Of a DNA stretch of 15,678 nt, positions 7,282 through 15,678 are shown in pieces; the stretch's first letter is position 1; each line of letters opens with the position of its first letter. The notes beneath the pieces are model-generated. The model saw only the letters and a program-made list of their open reading frames with translations. It was not told the DNA's origin and did no database searches. The stretch covers positions 1 through 15,678 of the forward strand of contig JAQIWT010000728.1 in NCBI GenBank assembly GCA_034696485.1, given 5' to 3'. The stretch comes from Isohypsibius dastychi (taxonomy: Eukaryota > Tardigrada > Eutardigrada > Parachela > Isohypsibiidae). Position numbers and translations under genes: made by a program.

Positions 7282-10200
7282 TTTTGCAATATTCCAAATC
7301 AAAATTTCCGGAAAAATCAAGGGGGAATTTGTTATTGCAATTGCATGCGCGAGTCACGCGTAAAAGCCGCAGAATGAAGGGAAATATTCTAGGTGCAACA
7401 CCATAAAAGTAGCGTCAAAAGCAACAGCTGTCCTGGGATGAAAGTGAATGAATGAGAATGTCCACTCGCGTCCAAACTAATTTCTTCGTTTTCGGCTTGT
7501 AAAAGAGAGACCTGTCTCGCTCAATCTGTCAGACATGGAAGCTCCACCTCCAACTGGACGCTGATCAAACTATAACAGATATGCTTCTTATTTCTGATCC
7601 CACCTTTTGGCGCTTGTCACACACCTGCTTTGCCTTGGCTCGCAGGTAGAATTCGTGCGGAACGTCTACTGGACAAGGTCCAGAGAATCCTCTCAAAAGC
7701 CGCCTTGTTAAACTGGCTCGGGTGAATTTTCCACATTGCAATAAGGGGTGTTAGAATTTAAGTTATGAATAATGCAGGGGCTTGTCAAGTGGTAATGATG
7801 GTGGAGCGAAATGGGTAATTTCATCTGGGTAAAAAATGGGCATTTGTCACGAAAAATAGATTTTGTTTATCGGCTGGGTATTTCGGGTCTAAGTAATAAA
7901 ACACGCCTTGAGGTTCAAGAGCAAAGTTTATTTGCGCTAGTTTCGCGCGAACAAAATGTTCACTTTGCAAATCAAACAGAAAACATTTGGTGAATTTTGA
8001 CAGTTGGTGGTGCCATTTATTTTCTCCATCCTATCGCTCTGGAAATCCATTTTTATCATTATTTTCCTGAAAGGCGACCGTGTAAATGACCGGCGCTTTA
8101 ACAATTCCGGCCAACTGCTATGCTTTCTTCCAAGACATGCGCGCTCCATCAACTGGTGTCGATCTTGACATTTATCGCGCTGCATTTTCCCGTAATGGTC
8201 TGGGGCTCCGCTTTCCTAAAAAGGGAAATTGCAACTTGTGCAGCAGCTCACCTGCTGCTGCCATTTGAGCTATATTATAAGGGAAGAGTGGGACAGCAAC
8301 CACATGTTGTACTTGCACATCGAAAAACTGGTCAATATAAAAATGAGGCAGCGGTCAAAAGCTCCGGTAAATATCAGCACGCGACTCTGGTGTTCTCCCT
8401 GATTCATTAGATGGTCACTTTCAAAAATGACCGATTACTTCAAGAGGATGAGCGTAGAGTCAAGTAAATCTGCTGAGATTATACCGGTAAGTCTGACGTA
8501 TTGGATTTTGAGGTATCTTGTTATCGGCTACCGAAATAAGGTCGTCTTGAGCTAACAAATTCCAGTGGGAATGAATTTGTCATATATTTATGAAAACGAA
8601 TAAAATGTTAAATACTTTGATTTAAAATTGTATTTAATAAAAACAAACGTGAATGAGAAAATCCAATATATTTCAAGATCATGCGTTTTGAACCTTGAAT
8701 GACATTTCCGCAAATAATCATATTGAAACCAAACAATTTTTAACATCAGACTGTTTTTAAAGCATAGTTTTTTGGGGTCAGTGTAACCATTGATCATCAA
8801 GATTTCGCCGGATGATAAGAAAAATTAGTCCGGAATTGATACATAGTTTTAAAGATGCAGAGAAAAATGAATGACTTCTTTGAGATGTGAATATTGCATG
8901 GAGAAGATGTCCATTACGATAAAAGATATTAGTTCACGTTCATCTTATTTTTAGAAGCATTTTCTTAAATGCAGCTGTTGCGAAGTTGTCTTTTCCGCAT
9001 TCTGAATCATTCCTGGCATTTTCGAGAATTCACCAGATATCCGCATAGCGCCACAAACGAACTGTGCGGTCGTTAGCCCGGGCAACTGTTCAAACGTTAC
9101 AAATTTCTGGAGAAAGTCATTAAAATTGTCAAATAATGAGCTTCTATGACATTTTACTTTGACAAAGTGCGGGAAACCTGAAGAAGAAATACCTGGCCTT
9201 TCACAAGCTGAATCACCTTTTGACTCAAGGCGGATAATTCCTTGACTGCAATGAATGAATGAATCAAATGAATGGAATAACGGCAACTGCCTGGCTAAAC
9301 ATGCATAACCAGCTGCCCCGCTGCTTGGCGGATGTTTTAATTGAGGAAGCAAATGAAATTTCAATTAAGACACGTTGCCTTCTAATGAATGCCACCTTAA
9401 CTAGCCTTCTGATCAAACATTAGTGAGTTCATGAAAGGACGTCATACCTTCTTGCCCACCCATGTCCAGATTTCCATAATTTGAATAAAACAAACATTTA
9501 AGTTTCCTCTAATTTACAACATCAAAATAACTAATAACTTCGCTACTGATGACTGCTTAGATTACTGAAATGCATTTATCTATAGGTGCACCTTATTTAT
9601 CATAATTTTATCATGTTAAATTATCAGAATTTTATATTATAAGTTCACAATAAATATCCATTTTCCTTTATATAAAATATTTTCTTGTACTTGCTTGTTA
9701 AAAACATCGCACATTTTTGCATAAGTTCAGCTTCAGTTTTATCAGGTGTGCTAGCCAATATTATTTAAATTGTTTCTGAATCACATTTCATCAACTTGTT
9801 GCTTGTCCCAAGGGGGCGCCACCTATCCAATTAGAATTACAACTCCACTCGGTGGTATTTTGCATACAAGATTACGCCTCGTGCCACACATGCCGATTTC
9901 AGTTCAACCCGTAGAATTTCTATTTAAAAACGGCACGAAAATATTAAAAGAGGAGTGGCAGAAGCAGGAACAATGTGAAGGTGATTACCCTACAAGTAGT
10001 TTCAGACTGTTGATAACCCCCATGCATGCATTAGGCTGGGTAAGGAACAGGAAGGTGCAAACCAACAGGTGTGGATTGTCCTTCCCGACATCTTTTTGCT
10101 AAGCTGATATTCCATCCGCTTTGCCCAGTGGCCAGCCGGCCCATGCCGATACTTAGAATAATGGATGAATGAATCTGACAAAATGAGCCAAACCTGGCGT

Positions 10201-11752
10201 GCGCCTTCAGATGCAAGACGTCGACAGCTGCTTAAAGCCTGTTGCTTCTTCTTTCTCTTTTCCTAATGTCCATCCATGTTTTTGTGTGCTCTAATTAGGA
10301 GTGATGGCATAGTGGATTTCTGTATCCGGAGCAACAGTTGTGCAGCAAGGAAGTCCACGCAACAGCTGAGACACGCGACTGGAACAAAGCAGCTATTAAA
10401 CCTAATCTTCAGCATCAAGTTCTTTTCGGCCTGATTTCTGAGCTTGGTTTTTAGCTCATTATATTATATTATTTTTATTTGCCAATATTGGCTATTATTT
10501 TAAGTAACAAGTTTTTGATGGAGCCAATATTTCATCCAATGGTCTACAACACAATTTCTCTGACAGTTTGATAATTTTTTTACAGATAATTCATGACATT
10601 ATATTGCCATTTATTTTGGTTTAGTATTATTTATTTACATTTATTATTTTCCTCTAAAAACATCAAAAATATTTCGGCTTTTATCGTCTCAATCATCGTA
10701 CATTTCGAGTCCGCTGCAGATGGATCCCGGGGAAAGTCTGATTGCGATAGAGTGAAATAAACATCAAGTAGCGCTTGACACAAAGGCTTAGCAATTAAAC
10801 CGTCCATCCCACTGAAAGAGCTTAATGAATGAGCCGGAGGAGCAGAAGGTGGACGCAACCACATTCAAACGCTGTCCAGCCTGTTGCTTAATTGTTCTAA
10901 TTAGGGTCAGCCGGTAATTAATGCCGTTCACTAGGTCAGAATATTAATTGTGCCAAGGGCGTCTGCATAAAGAGTCGGCTGCATATTGTTCATCGAGAAA
11001 AACGATGAATATTAATATCGCAATAACAGAGAAACAGGAGGATTAGAGGCCGGTGGTATATGGATTTGTTTTGTTTCCCCTCTTAGAAAGCCAGGTGACC
11101 GTTTGGAGTATCCCAAGTTAACGGTCAATCACATCAAAAAAACCTGAAGATGTTCTTCTTAAAACTGAACCAGCTGCTCCAGAAGTCCAAATATATCGAT
11201 ATCATATCAAACAAACTTTTGCAGCGCAGTGGTCTTTTACAACAGATTGACAAGAAAATAATCAATACGAACGCCGACACAAAAAAGGTGACTGCTCTAA
11301 ACAACATCTCAAATATGCCTGCAAGTACTAAATAATAGCAGAGTATTAAATCTTACAAATTTGTTCCTTTTCAATCCAATATTTAATGCTTATAATTCGT
11401 TAAATGCAAAACAACAACCAAGAACCTTTTTATTTCTCTGCTATTCATCGTGCAAGTTTCCCTGATGTTCTTCATTTTAGACTGTTGCTTTGTTTTATTT
11501 TGGATATTTACATTATTTTGTTCTAATGTTTGACCTGATTCAGCACCTAGAAAGAGGGATTTGCCAGTAAGCCATGAATCGGGCGCCCAATCAATCAGCC
11601 TTTGTTTTCAGGACATATCTCACGGCACACAAATGCTCATCCATGGTGCTCCTTTTCAGTGTGAGAAAGGTCCATCAATTCTAAGCACAAACAAAGGAGG
11701 AGTGCGTGTTGTAGAATAAACCGGAGTATGTACCAAAACTACTTACTAGTAT
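7282..11752. promoter_or_regulatory. Delta 5' flank, non-coding, E-box and CACGCG motifs
   Basis: No protein gene can be supported in these 4.5 kb. The longest open frame (minus, 8951-9364, 137 codons) has no recognisable domain. I count CAGCTG at 7425, 8972, 9310, 10225, 10363 and 11171, and CACCTG/CAGGTG at 7622, 8249 and 11092. CACGCG occurs at 7355, 8378 and 10372. The promoter should lie just above 7281; a minus-strand TTCATTC near 7370-7377 could be an initiator, but no convincing TATA box is seen. TAATTA homeodomain cores and AATG runs are also present. The region probably holds Delta cis-regulatory DNA; this is inference. Confidence 0.45.
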
Positions 11753-11797
11753 CACAGTTCATATAGAATGTGGTGGGACTATTCTATATGAACTGTG
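11753..11797. repeat. Perfect 17-bp inverted repeat with 11-nt spacer
   Basis: Arm 11753-11769 (CACAGTTCATATAGAAT) is the exact reverse complement of arm 11781-11797. The spacer is GTGGTGGGACT. An 11-bp direct repeat TGTGGTGGGAC occurs at 11769-11779 and again at 11794-11804. It could fold into a stable hairpin. Confidence 0.95.
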
Positions 11798-11821
11798 GTG
11801 GGACCAAGAGAAATTCTTGTA

Positions 11822-11936
11822 TGGGGCTGGAAAATAAATAAAACGCCAGTTGTTGTAAGTTTCCGGGTTTCGGTCTCCGTGCCAACTGCAGGTTGTACCA
11901 GGGTACAACTGGCGTTTTAATTATTTTCCAGCCCCA
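11822..11936. mobile_element. Foldback element: 32-bp inverted repeats, one mismatch
   Basis: Arms 11822-11853 (TGGGGCTGGAAAATAA...) and 11905-11936 are reverse complements with a single mismatch, separated by 51 bp. Inside the spacer and right arm is a smaller inverted repeat GTTGTACC/GGTACAAC (8-bp arms, 2-nt loop, around 11892-11909). The 115-bp structure looks like a very small MITE or solo foldback element, but no clear target-site duplication flanks it. A structured RNA precursor is an alternative. Confidence 0.5.
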
Positions 11937-13068
11937 AATCATCATGCCAAAACAGGCTGAGCGCCAAAAAAATCTGACTTATTTTAATGTATGATTTTGC
12001 ATATGGAAGTGTCTGCTTTTCTCGTAGGAGTAGGACCTTAAGAGTTGGGGCGTGCGGCCTATGGTAGGGACAGTTACTAGATTTGAATCCATCCTCATCA
12101 AGCAGAAACTATTCATTTATTGTCGTACGTGAAATGGAGACACGGTAATTCAAAAATCAAAATTCAAATTTGAAATACGGTATTTCAAACCACAACAAGG
12201 TTAAACGTTAAATTTGCAAGCCTATTCCCGAAGGGGGTATTCGTTCAGGGGGATGACAGCGAGATATGGTACGGCCAAAGGGAAACCTGGAACTGTTGTA
12301 TCATAGCCTTTTTGGTTTCCAGTAAAAAAGGAGCAATATTTGTTCGATCTGTGAATCGCTTTTTACCCGTTTTGGCACTGGCAGCGTCCTTCAGCACTCC
12401 AGTACCCTCGCAGGCAAAATCGTAAATTCATTATTAAAATCGATATTAATTCGGTATTTGGAAGACCATTTAGATACGACTTTCGTATGCAATTTGTAAA
12501 CCATACGACATTTGTATATCGTTTGTACACGACAAAAGTGGCATCATACTCGATTAAAACAGAAAACATCACTCTCTCCCAACTTCCCTCTTCCCGTTCT
12601 ACCAGACTGAGAAAACGCGTAGATAAAATTAAGAAGCTGATAACAGTATTGTTAAGATTTTGAATTCTCCTGGTATATTTATTTTCAAAAGTGAGGTTTT
12701 TTTGTGATTTCATTGAAACATTAACAAGAAAGACAAACTTAGTCAATCTTCTTACTGAAAACCTGAACAAACCATATCATTCCTCTAACGGGAAAGCAAG
12801 TTGTGTGTTTGTCGTTCTGACGCCTGTTCACAGATTACGCGTTACCCAGCTTCAACCTTTAGTATCTCCCTTACAGGCAAGTTACTGCCCTAACGAAAAA
12901 AATCTAGATATCGCCCTACTTGACTGCGTTTTTAATGGTATACGTTCAACATGCTGGCAAGTTGTAACCGTTCACCGTATCCATCCGTTTCTCTCGCGCA
13001 AAACACACAGTGACAGGTGTTACTGGATAGGGAAATTCCGCGGTACTTGAAGCAAGGCCATGCATTAG
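11937..13068. other. Non-coding or unrecognised sequence
   Basis: No gene is supported. There is a near-palindrome at 12169-12189 (TTTGAAATAC, one base, GTATTTCAAA). A plus-strand 119-codon open frame (12691-13050) overlaps a minus-strand 135-codon one (12363-12770), neither with a clear domain. The plus frame ends in SDRCYWIGKFRG, faintly like a FLYWCH finger segment, and could be a transposon relic. Confidence 0.35.
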
Positions 13069-13239
13069 AAAAAGAGATTTTTGGAGGACCTGAAGACAGG
13101 AATGTCCGAGATAGCTAATTTCACAACCGAGTTCTGGTTTGCAGAACTGCCCGACTCAATTCGAGAGTTACGCGCAAATCGCTTTGCCAAAGAAAGAACT
13201 GGACTCGGGCATACAGGTAGAGGTGCTTCAGTCAAGTAA
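13069..13239 (+). pseudogene. Unidentified coding-like fragment
   Basis: A 56-codon frame is open between TAG (13066-13068) and TAA (13237-13239). It reads KKRFLEDLKTGMSEIANF, then TTEFWFAELPDSIRELRANR, and ends GLGHTGRGASVK. The composition looks protein-like (amphipathic, few rare residues), unlike nearby frames. I do not recognise the family. No start or splice context was established, so a relic of a transposable-element protein or an exon fragment is only a possibility. Confidence 0.25.
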
Positions 13240-13246
13240 CGCGATA

Positions 13247-13262
13247 ACTGTTAATTAACAGT
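13247..13262. repeat. 16-bp perfect palindrome
   Basis: ACTGTTAATTAACAGT is identical to its own reverse complement. It lies 21 bp from a second, longer palindrome. Confidence 0.95.
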
Positions 13263-13283
13263 ACATACAGCCTTTTTGACCAG

Positions 13284-13307
13284 GGCGAGGTATTATAATA
13301 CCTCGCC
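13284..13307. repeat. 24-bp perfect palindrome
   Basis: The half-site GGCGAGGTATTA is followed directly by its reverse complement, with no spacer. Such a length is unlikely by chance in 15.7 kb. It could be a binding site for a dimeric protein, or the trace of a foldback element. Function is unknown. Confidence 0.95.
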
Positions 13308-14033
13308 AACGGTGAATGTTTACCAAAGGTCATGACGTTCAGTCTATCCAAGCAAGTTGTATCTGAACGCAACCACCGGACAGGGTAGCCAGACTCCGAA
13401 ATCTCAATAAACTCACCGTGAAATGTTTATTCAAGGTAAATTCCTAGAGAGACAACTTGCCAGTTCGTTAAAAGTGATATCGGCAACAAATCATTGTTAG
13501 TGCGAACGCCTACTAAAGGTCAGGCGATAGATCTGTAAACAGCCGTCGGAACGGTAAACTACTACTTCGGAGTTAATGTTGACTGCTAATCGAAATCCGT
13601 GCAAATGTGAGTTTATTATAGATAGATAAAGGAATATGAAAGAACAAAATGCAAAACCGAATAAACGAATGTCCGGAAGTTCGAAGGAAAATATGGAGAC
13701 TCATCACAAACACAGGACTTCGGCCTCCGATGATGTTCACTGAGAAAATACAGACACATGACCTTAATCGTTCTGTAAAACAAAAACTTATTCACGGTTT
13801 GTTCGGGAGACCTAAATATTGGATAACTGTATTGTGTCGATGTACTTTTGGGAGGTTTACAGCTTATCGACGCATCCCGCGAAATCATATCACCACATCA
13901 CCACAGGCTGCATACAGGCTGCCTTTTTCTTCCCAAGGGGTAAATTACCCAGCCCTGAGTTCTATCACTGGTTGAAAATTGACAGCGGTGAATCGCACAT
14001 AGCGGTGTTTGGTATTCCACATACATCGATCAA
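13308..14033. other. No supported gene; flank of the FN3 relic
   Basis: Open frames on both strands overlap (plus 13649-13975 and 13819-14037; minus 13616-13888) without a recognisable domain. Part of this may be the decayed cytoplasmic portion of the minus-strand FN3 receptor relic next to it, but I found no catalytic motif such as the HCxxGxGR loop of tyrosine phosphatases. Confidence 0.35.
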
Positions 14034-15678
14034 TTAGCAAGAATACACAGAGAACCTCGTAAAAATTTTGTATGATAATATATCTGGTGAACGATCATCA
14101 TGGATCAACCTCAAAGCTTTCGTAAAGACAGAGAAACCACTAACAAAGAAAGGGAAAGCCATTGCTACTAAGGCAAAAAAACTAAGAGTTAGGAAAGTCG
14201 GCCAAAACATAGAGCTTTTAGCCGGTTTGGATCGAAGCTACCATCTTCTGTTGTTAGCAGCACCGGACAAGATACCGTAATACGTCGTAAAAGGTCTCAG
14301 TCCAACAATCGCCATTTCGGTGTTCTCAGTTTCACTCAAACCTCAACCTCGCTGAGTTTTGTCGCGTCTGTGTACTTCCTTCAGAATCCAGGAACATTTT
14401 CTTCCTTTGTAAGAAACATGGTACCTTGACGGAATGACGACCAATCGCGGCTTCCAACGCAAAGTCATCGAATCTTTTGTTACCCCCACGAGCTGAACAT
14501 CTCCGAGCACTTCTTCAGGAGCGACTGTAAAGACAACTTTGCACGACAGCTGACCAATGCTGCATGATGTCTTCCCAGCAAGGTAGACTGTGTAGTTCCG
14601 ACCGGCTTCCAGATTGGACAGGTAATTAAGCTAAGGACGTGTCGGCATCCGCGTTTTCGACATGCGTACACAAACATCTTGGATCTTTCACCCAAGCAAA
14701 CTAGACCTCGGATGTTCACCGATATTTCAATCTTTTCCTACAGAAAGACGAGGTTACAAAAGGTCACAAACTCATTTGGTAACCAGTGCCCTTCAGAGCA
14801 GGCGGGCGAGTCTCTAATTGGGGTCCACCGAACACAAGTGCGAGTATCCTTAATTGCGGCAGATCAATATTCTCAGGCGGGACTATCAAGGCATGAAATT
14901 AATTGTTATTCGAAGCGCCTGTCAGGGAAATGTTGGAAAAACCGAGTTACCTACCTTATCCCAGTGTTGTGATGACAATATTTTGGCTGAACTTTTTTCC
15001 CCTTTTTTTCGTCCAAGCAGAAATGCGAAAAACACGTTCTTTTCGCAGTTCCAAGTTATCAACTTCGAACTGAGTTGAAGTCACGGTGGTCTTGCTGGTA
15101 CCTCAATTCACGTCAAAATACATGGTATACTGGGCAATCTGGCCATTCTTAAGGTCGGATATCCTTGGGTCCCATGTGACATGAGCTAGTGATGGCGAGT
15201 CAAATCGACAAGATATATTCTGAGGTGGAGCGCTCGGAACTAAAACACCGGAAGAGCCCCGAACCAAACCAAAGTTTATTTTGGCCGAAACTCACTTCCC
15301 TCCGGCATGGATACTTCGGTGATGGCATCCGTTACAGCCCACCGGATGCTCACAGCAGCAACGCAAATTTCGTACACAACACCGCAGCATGAATCAGAAG
15401 TTACGCTGAAGACAACACTTCTGACAATTCGAACCCAAGTTACCGAGTTCTTCTACACTTACGAATTATGGTCCATTTCTCCTGCCATACGCGACATGGT
15501 AACCTTTCAGTGTTCCGTACGTCTGATTCAGTTTCTTGCAAGACAGCTTCAAAAATTTTGCGCCGGTCCGCAGAAACAGGATCACCTCCGATTTTCGGTG
15601 CACCAGGAAATCCAAAAAGAATCTTGACCTTTCTGATTTTCGGTCAGCTCACCATCGCCGGAGCGAGAATAAAGCAAT
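14034..15678 (-). pseudogene. Decayed fibronectin type III receptor gene (partial)
   Basis: Read on the minus strand, at least four FN3 modules appear. FN3-1 (about 15630-15296) has GTLKGYHVAYG and YEICVAAVS but breaks frame. FN3-2 is an exon at 15239-14955: PSAPPQNISC, HVTWDP, NGQIAQYTMY, then VFRISAW; TGA interrupts it and TAA ends it. FN3-3 starts at 14882 (PPENIDL, ALKGTGYQMS) and ends YLSNLEAGRNYTVYLAGK. FN3-4 (about 14523-14240) has APEEVLGDVQLVGV, MTLRWKP, YHVSYKG and GLRPFTTYY, with stops at 14345-14343 and 14240-14238. The same frame then gives a hydrophobic stretch (LSFFALVAMAFPFFVSGF, about 14190-14130), possibly a membrane helix. Introns 15295-15240 and 14954-14883 keep GT-AG ends and phase 1, typical of FN3 exons. 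The parent may be a receptor phosphatase or adhesion receptor; no cytoplasmic domain confirms this. Sequencing error instead of decay is possible but unlikely with several breaks. Confidence 0.7.

Noticed and set aside
8951-9364. 137-codon minus-strand open frame upstream of Delta
   Set aside because: No recognisable domain, no splice or promoter context, and unremarkable composition. Probably chance.
11081-11335. Possible plus-strand exon after CCCCTCTTAG, or 61-codon frame at 11150
   Set aside because: Frames are short, AT-rich and not phase-compatible with the exon-like start at 8427; no domain.
12036-12107. tRNA-like stretch with GATTTGAATCC resembling a B box
   Set aside because: No acceptor-stem pairing or proper D and anticodon arms could be drawn; at best a SINE-like trace.

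Overview
The window is animal nuclear DNA, most likely from an arthropod. This rests on spliced genes with GT-AG introns (many only 54-145 bp), a Notch-pathway Delta ligand, signal-peptide Cu/Zn superoxide dismutases and long non-coding flanks. A small-intron crustacean or insect fits; the species cannot be fixed from the sequence alone.

Layout. At the left end, on the minus strand, lie two tandem paralogous genes for secreted Cu/Zn superoxide dismutase. The first is cut by the window edge and only exon 1 (38-254) is visible. The second is complete in three exons (926-1607) and keeps every metal ligand. Next, also on the minus strand, is a complete nine-exon Delta gene (2210-7281), which I could splice by hand in one consistent frame into a 720-residue type I membrane protein: signal peptide, MNNL, DSL, eight EGF repeats, transmembrane helix and a ~142-residue tail. 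Its signal peptide is on a tiny exon (7231-7281), separated from the rest by a 1.69 kb intron. Intron 2 carries three perfect 64-bp tandem repeats.

From 7282 to about 11750 no gene can be supported. This is the 5' flank of Delta. It holds scattered E-boxes (CAGCTG/CACCTG) and CACGCG Hairy/E(spl)-type motifs, which would suit a gene controlled by proneural activators and Notch feedback repressors. From 11750 to 13310 there are several striking inverted repeats and palindromes, two of them arranged like a small foldback or MITE-type element.

At the right end (14034-15678, minus strand) is a decayed multi-exon gene for a fibronectin-type-III cell-surface receptor. At least four FN3 modules and a possible membrane segment can be read, with splice sites and phase-1 introns still in place but with stop codons and frame breaks.

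The SOD and Delta genes have no evident functional link beyond being neighbours. The most interesting parts are the full Delta gene model with its possible alternative N-terminus and PPxY tail, the possible feedback-type regulatory sites around it, the palindrome cluster, and the FN3 relic with well-kept exon structure.
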